Below, in pieces: positions 52,094 through 60,145 of a stretch of DNA of 64,000 nucleotides. Position 1 is the stretch's first letter. Each line of letters opens with the position of its first letter. Source of the DNA: Ardenticatenaceae bacterium. GTDB lineage: Bacteria > Chloroflexota > Anaerolineae > Promineifilales > Promineifilaceae. Both the position numbers and the translations under genes were made by a program. The notes beneath the pieces were generated by a model that worked only from the letters and a program-made list of their open reading frames with translations, made no database searches and had not been told where the DNA came from. The DNA is taken from NCBI GenBank assembly GCA_020634565.1, contig JACKBN010000010.1, forward strand, positions 124,001 through 188,000, read 5' to 3'.

Positions 52094-52163
52094 CTGTCAT
52101 TCCCGCGTAGGCGGGAATCCATTTTGAGTGAGCGGTGGATTCCCGTTTTCACGGGAATGACAG
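52094..52163. repeat. Intergenic inverted repeat CTGTCATTCCCG
   Basis: CTGTCATTCCCG (52094-52105) and CGGGAATGACAG (52152-52163) are perfect inverses. Inside, TTCCCGCGTAGGCGGGAA and ATTCCCGTTTTCACGGGAAT form two smaller hairpins. It lies upstream of the paralogue pair and downstream of tRNA-Leu. The diverged copy at 22624-22690 has the same plan. Confidence 0.9.
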
Positions 52164-52212
52164 TTTAGGACGCTTTGCCTGGCATGAGCGATGTGTGCCA
52201 GATAGTTAACAT

Positions 52213-52247
52213 AAAAAAGAGGACTGCCCATGCTGGTGCAGCCCTCT
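52213..52247 (-). terminator. Intrinsic terminator of the tRNA-Leu gene
   Basis: On the minus strand AGAGGGCTGC pairs with GCAGTCCTCT (one G-T wobble), a 10-nt loop between, followed by TTTTTT. It lies about 80 nt after the 3' end of tRNA-Leu. The intervening sequence holds a further short hairpin (CCCC/GGGG near 52260) and AT-rich spacers. Confidence 0.8.
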
Positions 52248-52324
52248 GAATTTGCCCTGCCCCTTTGCGGGGCTTATAATCCAGCTGCTTTGCTGGAACT
52301 TCATCCTTTTTACGGGATGACCAG

Positions 52325-52406
52325 TGCCGAAGGTGGGAATCGAACCCACACTCCCGAAGGAACACGAGTTTGAGTCGTGCGCGTCTGCCAGTTCCGCCAC
52401 TTCGGC
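52325..52406 (-). tRNA. tRNA-Leu (CAA)
   Basis: An 82-nt cloverleaf: acceptor arms GCCGAAG/CTTCGGC with discriminator A, D arm with the usual GG, anticodon stem CACGA/TCGTG around the loop CTCAAAC giving anticodon CAA (reads UUG), a long class-II variable arm (TTCCTTCGGGAG) and T arm GTGGG/CCCAC with loop TTCGATT. The 3' CCA is not encoded. A terminator lies downstream at 52213-52247. Confidence 0.97.
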
Positions 52407-52472
52407 CAGATTTTAGGACGTGCGGGAGTATAGTTCAGGCTGATTTTTCTGTCAATAATGGCATGTTAATTC

Positions 52473-53066
52473 ATGGATGAAGAAAAGTTAATCGCTCAAG
52501 CGAAAAAAGGGGACGTTCAGGCGTATAACGGGCTGGTGTTGCATTACCAGCAGGTTGTTTACAACGTCGCTTACCGCATCATGGGCGATCCTCAATCGGC
52601 GGAGGATGCGGCGCAGGAAGCGTTCATTTCCGCTTACAAGGCGCTGAACAAGTTTCAGGGGGGCAATTTTAAGGCGTGGCTGCTGCGCATTACCACCAAT
52701 GGTTGCTACGATGAGCTGCGTCGCCGCAAGCGTCGCCCCCAATCTTCCCTGGAAAGAATTACCGATGATAATCAGGAATCGTTTGCCTTTTTGCGTGATC
52801 CGGCCATTGGGCCAGAGAAGCGCCAGCAACAGATGGAACTCATCGAGGCAATCGAGGACTGTTTGCAGGGGTTGCCAGATGACCAACGGGTAACGGCCGT
52901 TCTCTGTGACGTAGAAGGGTACGATTACAACGCCATTGCCGATATGACAGAGGTCTCTTTGGGCACGGTGAAATCCCGCGTTAGCCGCGCCAGATCCAAA
53001 CTGCGCGATTGTTTGCAAGGATTTAGGGAACTTTTACCGGACAATTATCGTTTACAGGGTGAATGA
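52473..53066 (+). CDS. ECF-type RNA polymerase sigma factor
   Basis: 197 residues. Sigma-2 region at about residues 10-80 with AEDAAQEAFISAYKAL (the region 2.2 core-binding helix) and FKAWLLRITTNGCYDELRRR (regions 2.3-2.4, -10 recognition), then a linker, then sigma-4 at about 130-190 with the helix-turn-helix YNAIADMTEVSLGTVKSRVS. It directs RNA polymerase to a stress- or envelope-type regulon. The anti-sigma-like membrane protein follows 102 nt downstream, the usual order, though an inverted repeat separates them. Confidence 0.96.
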   Translation: MDEEKLIAQAKKGDVQAYNGLVLHYQQVVYNVAYRIMGDPQSAEDAAQEAFISAYKALNKFQGGNFKAWLLRITTNGCYDELRRRKRRPQSSLERITDDNQESFAFLRDPAIGPEKRQQQMELIEAIEDCLQGLPDDQRVTAVLCDVEGYDYNAIADMTEVSLGTVKSRVSRARSKLRDCLQGFRELLPDNYRLQGE

Positions 53067-53089
53067 CGAAATAAAAGTAGGTAAGTGTA

Positions 53090-53159
53090 CAAGTTGCAGG
53101 TTGCAAGTATGCAGGTGAACCGATCATCTGCCACTTGCTTACTTGCAGACTTGCAACTC
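53090..53159. repeat. Intergenic inverted repeat of TTGCAAG units
   Basis: CAAGTTGCAGGTTGCAAGT (53090-53108) and ACTTGCAGACTTGCAACT (53141-53158) pair, with CAGGTG/CATCTG-like pieces between. It separates the sigma and anti-sigma genes and would be transcribed in the leader of the second. Confidence 0.85.
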
Positions 53160-53168
53160 TGAAAAGAC

Positions 53169-54179
53169 ATGTTCGATTTTTTGCGGAACCTAACGAAATC
53201 AGCCGAGGAGAAGCGGCAAGAGACGGTAGCAGCCTATCTTGATGGTGTGCTGAACGGCCGTTCCCGGCAGCAGTTTGAGCAAGAGATGGCTCAAGATGAG
53301 GCGCTGCGTCTGGAAGTAGAGCAGCTCATGCTCATCAAGCAGAGCCTGCGCCAACTGCCACAGCGGGAAGTACCGCGTAACTTCATCCTCGACCCGGCTG
53401 AATTTGCCCAACGCCCGCCGGCCCGCCAGCCCTGGGTACAGGCGTATCCCGTGCTGCGCACCGCGACGGCGCTGGCTGCCTTCTTCTTTATCTTTGCCCT
53501 GGCAGCCGGCATCTTTACCGGATTTGGCCTGGGCGGGGGAAATGCCGCTAGCGCGCCCGCCGCCGATGTGGCCCAGGTGGAGGAAATTGAGACAACGGCC
53601 GAACCCTTTGCTTTTAGTGTTGAAGAAGCTGATGGCGCTGCGGATACGGCCGAAGACACCATGGCTGCCGAAGCAGATATGTTTGAAGAAGCCGAAGAAG
53701 AGGCGATGCCTGCGGACGAGGATATGGCTGATGAAGCCGCTGGCGATGAGGCGGTGGCAGCTGAGGAAGCGATGGATGCAGAAGTCACTGCCGACGAGCC
53801 AATGTCTGAAGCGCCGCCCGCCGCTGCGGAGGATGATGCGACACCTGCCCCGGCAGCCACGACTCTGCCGCTGCCGACGCCGACGGTTTCCAACCTGCCC
53901 CGCGTAACGTCGCCAACGCCCTTGCCCGACCGCGATCTGGAGGTTGCCCAAGAGGCAGGTGAAGCGGCCAACAGTGCGGTGGTAGATGAGCCGGTGGATG
54001 AAATCCCCGAACCTGCTGTTGACACAGACACACAGGAAGCGGAAGCAACGCTTAACGCAGATATTGTTAGCGAGGATCTCACCGAACCAATCAGCCCGCT
54101 GCTGTGGCTGCAAATTGGCCTGGGCGCGCTGCTGTTCTTGCTGGTGGGTCTCACCTTCTACGCCCGCCGCCAACGATGA
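53169..54179 (+). CDS. Putative anti-sigma factor with acidic extracytoplasmic linker
   Basis: 336 residues. Residues 1-65 look like a zinc-less anti-sigma N-terminal region (VAAYLDGVLNGRSRQQFEQE); the Cys/His ligands of the ZAS domain are absent. Membrane segment at about 98-120, then a very acidic Ala/Glu/Asp stretch (residues 130-230), a Thr/Pro linker, more acidic sequence and a C-terminal membrane segment near 306-328. The two-span topology with an acidic outer loop would put both ends inside. It probably holds the sigma factor at the membrane and releases it on a signal. The long acidic loop may sense pH, cations or cell-wall state (inferred). Confidence 0.8.
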   Translation: MFDFLRNLTKSAEEKRQETVAAYLDGVLNGRSRQQFEQEMAQDEALRLEVEQLMLIKQSLRQLPQREVPRNFILDPAEFAQRPPARQPWVQAYPVLRTATALAAFFFIFALAAGIFTGFGLGGGNAASAPAADVAQVEEIETTAEPFAFSVEEADGAADTAEDTMAAEADMFEEAEEEAMPADEDMADEAAGDEAVAAEEAMDAEVTADEPMSEAPPAAAEDDATPAPAATTLPLPTPTVSNLPRVTSPTPLPDRDLEVAQEAGEAANSAVVDEPVDEIPEPAVDTDTQEAEATLNADIVSEDLTEPISPLLWLQIGLGALLFLLVGLTFYARRQR

Positions 54180-54195
54180 TCGATTGAACCGCACA

Positions 54196-54249
54196 GGACG
54201 CGGAGGATGCAAAGAACGTTTGAGTAAACTTTGCGCCCTCTGCGTTCTC
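54196..54249. repeat. Intergenic inverted repeat GGACGCGGAGG
   Basis: GGACGCGGAGGATGCAAAG (54196-54214) pairs imperfectly with CTTTGCGCCCTCTGCGTTCTC (ending near 54249). It lies between the anti-sigma and Nudix genes. Confidence 0.8.
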
Positions 54250-54268
54250 AGCCATAAAAAGCCTTCCA

Positions 54269-54784
54269 ATGACTGTTCCCTCTGCGCCCGAATCCGTAAA
54301 ATTTTGCAGCCGCTGCGCTACGCCAATGGAAACAAAGCGCTTCATGGACAAGCCGCGCCGCGTTTGTCCCAACTGCGGCTTTGTCCATTTTACGGATCCC
54401 AAAGTAGGCGTGGGCGTGTTTGTGGTGCATAAGGGCAAAATCTTGCTGGTGCGCCGCACGATGCACCCGGAAATTGGCAAGTGGAGCATCCCGGCTGGCT
54501 TTTTGGACGCAGGGGAGAATCCAGAAGAAACGGCCGTTCGCGAAGCCCTCGAAGAAACCAACTTGCAGGTCGCCATTGAAGCGCTGGTCGGCGTGTACCA
54601 AAATCCGCCAGGGCAGGGTGGCGCCTCCATCTTCATCATGTACAAGGCGCGGTTGCTGGGTGGCACCCTCCAGGCGGGGGACGATGCGGATGCGGCAGCC
54701 TTTTTTGCCCCAGATGACCTGCCCGAAATTGCCTTCGCCTCCACCCGCGCCGCCATCGAGCAGCTCAAAACCCAACTAAAATAA
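54269..54784 (+). CDS. Nudix hydrolase with N-terminal zinc ribbon
   Basis: 171 residues. Zinc ribbon with C13, C16, C33 and C36 (CSRC and CPNC), then the Nudix fold with the box GENPEETAVREALEETNL near residue 83: the G-x5-E-x7-REU-x-EE pattern is complete. The arrangement resembles NADH pyrophosphatase NudC, but the long NudC N-terminal domain is missing, so it is the short zinc-ribbon Nudix type. It hydrolyses nucleoside diphosphates linked to another group; substrate unknown. It lies between two intergenic inverted repeats and before mutL. Confidence 0.93.
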   Translation: MTVPSAPESVKFCSRCATPMETKRFMDKPRRVCPNCGFVHFTDPKVGVGVFVVHKGKILLVRRTMHPEIGKWSIPAGFLDAGENPEETAVREALEETNLQVAIEALVGVYQNPPGQGGASIFIMYKARLLGGTLQAGDDADAAAFFAPDDLPEIAFASTRAAIEQLKTQLK

Positions 54785-54786
54785 TG

Positions 54787-54854
54787 GGACGCGGATGAAC
54801 GCCGATGACGCGGATAAGATAAAAATCAGCGTTTATCCGCGTTCATCAGCGTCC
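54787..54854. repeat. Intergenic inverted repeat GGACGCGGATGAACGC
   Basis: GGACGCGGATGAACGCCGAT (54787-54806) pairs imperfectly with TTTATCCGCGTTCATCAGCGTCC (ending at 54854, given in two parts: TTTATCCGCG and TTCATCAGCGTCC). It lies 35 nt before mutL and after the Nudix gene. It is a cousin of the element at 54196. Confidence 0.85.
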
Positions 54855-54889
54855 TATTTCAGCTTTAGCGCTGTGGTACAATTGTTCGC

Positions 54890-56653
54890 ATGAAGATTCA
54901 ACGTTTGTCGGAACAACTTGCCTCCCAAATTGCCGCTGGTGAAGTGGTAGAACGGCCGTCTTCGGTCGTCAAAGAGCTGGTGGAAAACGCGATTGATGCC
55001 GGGGCCACCACCATCAACATCGACGTGCGCCAGGGTGGGCGGGAGAGCATCCAAATTGCCGACAACGGGCAGGGGATTGCTGCCGAGGACATCGAAACCG
55101 CCTTTTTGCGCCACGCCACTTCCAAATTAACCGCCATCGAAGATTTGAACGCGATTCGCACGCTGGGCTTTCGCGGTGAGGCACTTGCCGCTATCGCGGC
55201 CGTGAGCCAGCTCACCATCGTTTCGCGCGCTGAGGGGGCGGATGCGGGTATCCGGCTAGTGTTGGAAGCGGGCGTGGTAGTGAATCGCGAGACAGTTGGC
55301 GCGCCGCAGGGCACGGTCATCGCCGTAGAAAATCTTTTTTACAACGTACCTGCCCGCCTAAAATTTTTGAAAACGGCCGCTACCGAAAAGCGGCTCATCG
55401 ACGAGTTTGTCACGCGGTATGCGCTGGCTTATCCGCTAATTCGCTTTAGATTGACGCACAACGGCCGTATCACTTTCCAAAGCAGCGGCAGTGGCCAGGT
55501 GCGCGATGTGCTGGTGGCAATTTACGGCCCGGAAATTGCCCGGCAGCTGTTGGAGATTGAAAGTGAAGATTCCGATCGCTCGCCTTTGGCCGTGACTGGT
55601 TTCGTCGGCCCGCCCGGCGTGCATTTTGCCAATCGGGGGCAGATTACTTTGTTTGTAAACGGCCGTTGGGTCAAAGACAGTCAGCTCACTTACGCCGTCA
55701 TCCAGGCGTACCACACGCTGCTGCCCTCTGGGCGGTATCCGCTGGGGCTGATTTTTATGCAGCTGCCGCCGGAAGATGTGGATGTGAACGTGCATCCCAC
55801 CAAAATCGAGGTGCGCTTCCGCCATGACAAAGCGCCGTTTGGCACCGTGCAGCGTGCCGTGCGCCAGACGCTGGTGGCTGATGCCCCCACGCGGCAAATG
55901 TCTGCCTGGGCCTTGGGCAGCCTGGACGGCGGCGAATCGCCCGGCTGGATGGGTTCGCTCAGTCAGGAATCGTTTGCCCCAGTGCAGGCTGAGCAGGCCG
56001 ATTTGGCGCTAAGCTGGCTGGATGATTTGGACGACGAAGGTGGCGAACTGCCGCTGGTGACTGATCATTCTGCCAGCGAATCCCAGCTGCCGATTATGCG
56101 CGTGGTGGGGCAGGTGGGCGCTTCCTACATCATCACCGAAGGGCCGGAAGGGCTGTTTTTGATTGACCAGCAGGCGGCGCATCAGCGGGCCTTGTTTGAG
56201 CAGTTGCAAGCGGAGTGGGCGGCAGACAACGTAACCGTGCAGACGCTTTCGACTGGAACGGCCGTTACCCTCTCAGAACCGCAGGCCAAATTACTCGAAC
56301 AATTTCAGGACGCCGTGGCGCGGGTTGGTTTGCAGTTTGAGGCGTTTGGTCCCAACACGTTCATGGTGCGCGCCGTGCCTAAAATCGCTGCCAGCGCCGA
56401 TCCGGCCCGGCTGCTGGTTGCCGTTGTCTCCGAACTGGAACAAAGTAAGGGTGTGGTGGAAGAGGCGGGGTTGGTAACGGCCGTTTGCCAAACCATCTGC
56501 CTGCGACCCGGCCAGGCCTTAACGACGGCGCAAATGGAGCAGATCATCCACAACCTGGAAAAATGCGCCGATCCCTTCACCGATCCCCAGGGAAATCCCA
56601 CGTTTATTTATTTGTCGGTGGCGCAGTTGGCGCGAGAATTCGGCCGTATTTAG
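54890..56653 (+). CDS. mutL: DNA mismatch repair protein MutL, endonuclease motif degenerate
   Basis: 587 residues, normal length. N-terminal GHKL ATPase motifs are complete: VENAIDAGAT at 31-40, DNGQGI at 58-63, FRGEALAAI near 94-102. The C-terminal dimerisation/endonuclease domain has lost the metal-binding signs of nuclease-type MutL: D-Q-H-A-x2-E is D426-Q-Q-A-A-H-Q, the ACHxA motif reads VCQTI (532-536), and CPHGRP is DPQGNP (565-570). So it probably cannot nick DNA, like the MutL of MutH-type systems. It coordinates mismatch repair with MutS, whose gene is not here. Five copies of ACGGCCGT lie in the gene. Confidence 0.96.
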   Translation: MKIQRLSEQLASQIAAGEVVERPSSVVKELVENAIDAGATTINIDVRQGGRESIQIADNGQGIAAEDIETAFLRHATSKLTAIEDLNAIRTLGFRGEALAAIAAVSQLTIVSRAEGADAGIRLVLEAGVVVNRETVGAPQGTVIAVENLFYNVPARLKFLKTAATEKRLIDEFVTRYALAYPLIRFRLTHNGRITFQSSGSGQVRDVLVAIYGPEIARQLLEIESEDSDRSPLAVTGFVGPPGVHFANRGQITLFVNGRWVKDSQLTYAVIQAYHTLLPSGRYPLGLIFMQLPPEDVDVNVHPTKIEVRFRHDKAPFGTVQRAVRQTLVADAPTRQMSAWALGSLDGGESPGWMGSLSQESFAPVQAEQADLALSWLDDLDDEGGELPLVTDHSASESQLPIMRVVGQVGASYIITEGPEGLFLIDQQAAHQRALFEQLQAEWAADNVTVQTLSTGTAVTLSEPQAKLLEQFQDAVARVGLQFEAFGPNTFMVRAVPKIAASADPARLLVAVVSELEQSKGVVEEAGLVTAVCQTICLRPGQALTTAQMEQIIHNLEKCADPFTDPQGNPTFIYLSVAQLAREFGRI

Positions 56654-56677
56654 CGATTTACTTGGGTGTTTTTATTG

Positions 56678-56746
56678 GACACTGATAAACACTGATTTTT
56701 GCTTTAATCCGTGAAAATCAGTGTAAGTCTGTGAAAGTTAGTGTCT
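56678..56746. repeat. Intergenic inverted repeat GGACACTGATAAACACTG
   Basis: GGACACTGATAAACACTGAT (56678-56697) pairs imperfectly with AAAATCAGTGTAAGTCTGTG and AAAGTTAGTGTC (ending near 56744). It lies between mutL and the MgtC/DUF4010 gene. Confidence 0.85.
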
Positions 56747-56781
56747 CATTTTTACAGGCTGCGGGCACAGAGAGAAAAGAG

Positions 56782-58044
56782 ATGGTTCATACGCTTTTTT
56801 ATCGTTTTGGGGTGGCTCTGTTTATTGGTGTTTTGGTGGGATTGCAGCGTGAAGCGGCGGCTGATGATGAAGCTGATCGCGCGCGCAAGATGTTTGCCGG
56901 AGTGCGCACCTTTGCCTTGCTCAGTTTGGCGGGCTGTACGGCCGCTTTTGTTGCCGAGGAGTTAGCCCAGCCGTGGGCATTTATTGGCATTTTGCTGCCG
57001 TTGGGGGCGCTGATTACGGTGGCTTACGTGCTTACCGGGTCGCGCGGCAGCGTGGGCATGACGACCGAAGTGGCGGCCTTCATTGTGGTGCTGGCCGGAG
57101 CATTGTGCTTTTGGGATCAGCTGGCCATCGCCGTGGCGCTGGGCGTGGTGACCACTGCGCTGCTCTCGTTTAAGCTGGAACTGCACGGTTTTGCCTCTCG
57201 CCTCACCCGTGAAGATATTGTGGCGACGCTGAAATTTGCCATCATCACGGCCATCGTGCTGCCCGTGTTGCCCAACCAATCCTTTGGCCCGCCGCCGCTG
57301 GACGTGCTCAACCCGTACAAGATTTGGCTGATGGTCGTGTTCATCTCTGGCATCAGCTTTTTGGGCTATGGGCTGATTAAGTTGGTGGGGTCGCGCCAGG
57401 GCATTGGGTTGACGGGCTTGTTGGGGGGATTGGTGTCAAGTACGGCCGTTACCCTCAGTTTCTCGCAGCGCAGCCAAAAAGAAGCCACGTTGGCCAAACC
57501 ATTTGCCCTGGCCATTTTGATTGCCTGGACGATCATGTTTGGCCGGGTGCTGGTGGAGGTGGCGGTTACCAATTTGCCGCTGCTGCGCGTGGTCTGGCTG
57601 CCGATTGCGGTGGCGGGATTGGCAGGTCTGGCCTATGGTGCGTACCTCTATTTTGCACCACGTGGCTCCGATGCGGGCGGGGTGGCGGTTTCCAATCCGT
57701 TTGAGCTGGGGCCAGCGATTACCTTTGGCTTGCTGTACGGCGTCATTTTGCTGGTGGCGCGGGCGGCGCAGCTTTATTTTGGCGACACGGGGGTTTATCT
57801 CTCCAGCATTTTGTCCGGCTTGGCGGATGTGGATGCGATTACGCTGTCGATGGCGGAGCTGAGCAGCAGCGGCAACCTGGAGCTGCCCACGGCGGCGCGG
57901 GCCATTGTGCTGGCCACGATGTCCAACACGGTGGTGAAGGGCGGCATCGTCCTCAGCAGCGGATCTGCCGCGTTGCGGCGGGCGTTGCTGCCGGGATTTC
58001 TGCTCATTTTGGCCACAGGCACGGTGCTGGCGTTTGTTATTTGA
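56782..58044 (+). CDS. MgtC/SapB-DUF4010 membrane protein
   Basis: 420 residues from the ATG at 56782 (MVHTLFYRFGVALFIGVLVG...); the frame opens upstream at 56731. About a dozen hydrophobic segments. Residues 1-140 are MgtC/SapB-like (GLQRE near residue 22, VRTFALLSLAG near residue 47, GSRGSVGMTTEVAAFIVVLA near residue 90), and residues 180-420 are the DUF4010 domain (GLTGLLGGLVSSTAVTLSFS near residue 215, ADVDAITLSMAELS near residue 358). The family is linked to cation or magnesium homeostasis but has no proven transport activity. It shares no operon sign with mutL because of the intervening repeat. The next gene starts 15 nt after its stop. Confidence 0.92.
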   Translation: MVHTLFYRFGVALFIGVLVGLQREAAADDEADRARKMFAGVRTFALLSLAGCTAAFVAEELAQPWAFIGILLPLGALITVAYVLTGSRGSVGMTTEVAAFIVVLAGALCFWDQLAIAVALGVVTTALLSFKLELHGFASRLTREDIVATLKFAIITAIVLPVLPNQSFGPPPLDVLNPYKIWLMVVFISGISFLGYGLIKLVGSRQGIGLTGLLGGLVSSTAVTLSFSQRSQKEATLAKPFALAILIAWTIMFGRVLVEVAVTNLPLLRVVWLPIAVAGLAGLAYGAYLYFAPRGSDAGGVAVSNPFELGPAITFGLLYGVILLVARAAQLYFGDTGVYLSSILSGLADVDAITLSMAELSSSGNLELPTAARAIVLATMSNTVVKGGIVLSSGSAALRRALLPGFLLILATGTVLAFVI

Positions 58045-58059
58045 GTGGGGGACTCGAAA

Positions 58060-58653
58060 ATGTCGATGACAAGAAAAACCCTCATATTTGTTTCCATTTT
58101 GGTTTTGGGCGGCCTGGTCGGGTATGTAATGGCCAGTTTGCAAGCACGAGGTTTGTTTGAGGATTGGCAATCTTTGGGCGCACCGCCAGGTGGTGGCGTT
58201 GAGATTCTTGATTCGTACGGCTACAACGTCATTGTTCGCTCGGGAAATGGTGAGGTGTATGAGTGTGTTACCTGGCCTCACGTTCCTTGCTGGGATGTGG
58301 TTGATTGGCCGGTGCAAATTGACGACCCTTACGAAATCGACAATCGAGAGATGATAAGCTCCGGCGAGTTCTGGATCAGAAATACGCCTGAAAATAGTGT
58401 AGATACCATCTATGTTTCCTCTTTACCGGGTGCAGAGGAATATGCTGAAGCAAAATTTGTGCTGCTTGAAGATGGCAGTGTGCAATTTTGGCGTCACGGC
58501 GTTCATGGTATGTTGGGGATTTGGGCCTATGTTGTTTTTATTTGTTGGGGGACAGTAGGCGGACTTGTTTTAGGCACTGTGGTTCTGATTTGGATTAGCA
58601 GATACCGTTCCAGCGGTGAAAAAGCTTCAGAGCATGGCACGGTATCTGCTTAG
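58060..58653 (+). CDS. Two-span membrane protein of unknown function
   Basis: 197 residues from the ATG at 58060; a GTG at 58045 also opens the frame. A membrane segment at residues 7-28, an extracytoplasmic domain of about 120 residues with two Cys (YECVTWPHVPCWD near residue 66), a second hydrophobic segment at about 156-182, and a short basic tail. I recognise no family. It follows the MgtC-type gene closely and is convergent with ygfZ, 3 nt apart. No palindrome copy in it. Confidence 0.6.
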   Translation: MSMTRKTLIFVSILVLGGLVGYVMASLQARGLFEDWQSLGAPPGGGVEILDSYGYNVIVRSGNGEVYECVTWPHVPCWDVVDWPVQIDDPYEIDNREMISSGEFWIRNTPENSVDTIYVSSLPGAEEYAEAKFVLLEDGSVQFWRHGVHGMLGIWAYVVFICWGTVGGLVLGTVVLIWISRYRSSGEKASEHGTVSA

Positions 58654-58656
58654 CGT

Positions 58657-59610
58657 TTACGATTGGACGTGTACGGCCGTATCTCCCACCATCAGCTCAT
58701 TCTCAGAATCCAGGACAGAGGTTTTGACATAGCCTAGCCCGATGGTGCCGTGTGGGCCAACGGCCGTTGAGGTCACCGTCCCCGCATTTTTGCCATTCGC
58801 TTGCAAATTGCTGCCAGCTTCCAGAAGGCCGTCGGCGGTGAGCTGCACCAGCTTTTTGGCCAGTCGGCCCCGGCTTTCCATGCGGGCAATAATCTCTTGG
58901 CCAATGTAGCATCCCTTAGAAAACGAGACATCATCCCACAGATTTGCTTCCAGCGGAATGTAGTCGCTGGTGAGTTCCCGGCCATAGCGGGGCAGGCCCG
59001 CTTCAATGCGCAGATAGTTGAACGCGTCTGCATCGGCTACCACAAGACTGGCGTCGAGCAGGCGCTGCCAGAGCGCTTCCCGGTCTTTCTCTTCACCCAT
59101 CACAAAATAGCCAGCGCCGTGAATAGGATCGGTGCGATGCAGATATGCCGTGATCTCACCAAACTTCACCTGCCGCCAATGGTGCAGCGGCAGTTCCTCA
59201 TCGGGGAAGCCCGCTTCAACCACTTTTTGCCGGGCCTGGGGGCCATAGACGCCAAAAATCACGGTGTCGTTGCTGACATCTTGAATGCGAAAATCATCCT
59301 GAAAGAAGACGAAGCGCATGAGGTAGCGGGCGATGTTGTCGCCGTTGTTTTCGCTGGTGAGGGCATAGAGCGTACTGTTGGTAGCGTACAGTCGCAGCCG
59401 GTCGATGATACGGCCGATGTCGGTGGTGAGAATGGTGGCGGTACCTTCCCCTTTGTCCATACTCAAAATTTTTTGGGTAGACATGCGGTTGAGCAGGTCG
59501 AAGCGGGTTTCGCCGCTGAAAATGAGTACGCCCAGGTCGCTGCGGTCGGTGAGTACGGCCGTTTCGCGGGCAGCCTGGTACACAGTTGGGTCAATTTGCG
59601 AAGTTGTCAT
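58657..59610 (-). CDS. ygfZ: YgfZ-type folate-binding Fe-S repair protein
   Basis: 317 residues. The start is the ATG at 59610, with AAAGGA nine bases upstream; the ATG at 59619 overlaps that ribosome binding site. The GCV_T-like fold carries the YgfZ signature SKGCYIGQEIIARMESRG near residue 230, with the conserved Cys. YgfZ helps assembly or repair of Fe-S clusters of some enzymes, using tetrahydrofolate. The N-terminus overlaps the end of the DinB-like gene by about 20 nt, so the two are co-transcribed. The GCV_T aminomethyltransferase alternative is less likely, because the KGCYxGQE motif is specific. Confidence 0.92.
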   Translation of the reverse strand: MTTSQIDPTVYQAARETAVLTDRSDLGVLIFSGETRFDLLNRMSTQKILSMDKGEGTATILTTDIGRIIDRLRLYATNSTLYALTSENNGDNIARYLMRFVFFQDDFRIQDVSNDTVIFGVYGPQARQKVVEAGFPDEELPLHHWRQVKFGEITAYLHRTDPIHGAGYFVMGEEKDREALWQRLLDASLVVADADAFNYLRIEAGLPRYGRELTSDYIPLEANLWDDVSFSKGCYIGQEIIARMESRGRLAKKLVQLTADGLLEAGSNLQANGKNAGTVTSTAVGPHGTIGLGYVKTSVLDSENELMVGDTAVHVQS

Positions 59611-60145
59611 TGGGTTCATCCTTTGGCGTGAGTGAAATCATCATGTCGTCGGTAGGGGCTTGCCATTGGCGCGCCAGTAGTTGTACCAGGGGCAGGTAAC
59701 GCAGCTCATGGTCGATGGTGAGCTGGGTAATCAGGTCAGCCAGGGAGCGGTTTTTCAGCCAGGGAAAATGTCCTTTTTTACTGAGCTGCTTCTCGGAAAA
59801 TTCTTCCAGCCACTCTTCTACCTGCATGCGGACCTGAGGTAGATCGTCAAAAATGCGGTCGAGATCACGCCCTTTGTTTTCTTCGTAGCGAAGACGGCCG
59901 TATTCGTCCATATTGTCCAGCGCGGCCAGCAATCGGGCTGGCTTTTTGCCCTGCGAAATGTGCATCAATCCCGTCACCAGTTCCGATTCCCAGGCGGTTT
60001 GCTGCACCAGTAAATCCGCAACGGACCACTGCCCGATGGTGTTTGGTTCTAGTAATGCTTCATCGGGTAGTTCATCGAGCGCCACCAGCAGCCGCTCCCG
60101 CGAACTGTCTAGCTTATCGAGTAGTTGTTCAATTGTAGAGGCCAT
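59591..60145 (-). CDS. DinB/ClbS-like helical bundle protein
   Basis: 184 residues from the ATG at 60145 (MASTIEQLLDKLDSSRER...); the longer frame is unsupported. Four-helix pattern with GQWSVADLLVQQTAWE near residue 39 and LITQLTIDHELRYLPLVQ near residue 138. The first gives the W-S-x2-D-x2-x-H-like position of the DinB/DfsB superfamily, but the usual His is Gln here (DLLVQQTAWE). It may be a metal-free member, perhaps a hydrolase or bacillithiol-type S-transferase relative. Function uncertain. First gene of the leftward dinB-ygfZ unit. Confidence 0.75.
   Translation of the reverse strand: MASTIEQLLDKLDSSRERLLVALDELPDEALLEPNTIGQWSVADLLVQQTAWESELVTGLMHISQGKKPARLLAALDNMDEYGRLRYEENKGRDLDRIFDDLPQVRMQVEEWLEEFSEKQLSKKGHFPWLKNRSLADLITQLTIDHELRYLPLVQLLARQWQAPTDDMMISLTPKDEPNDNFAN

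Noticed and set aside
53199..54269. Long leftward frames opposite the anti-sigma gene
   Set aside because: They mirror the Ala/Glu-rich codons of the real gene and give low-complexity Ser/Ala or Arg/His proteins without domains.
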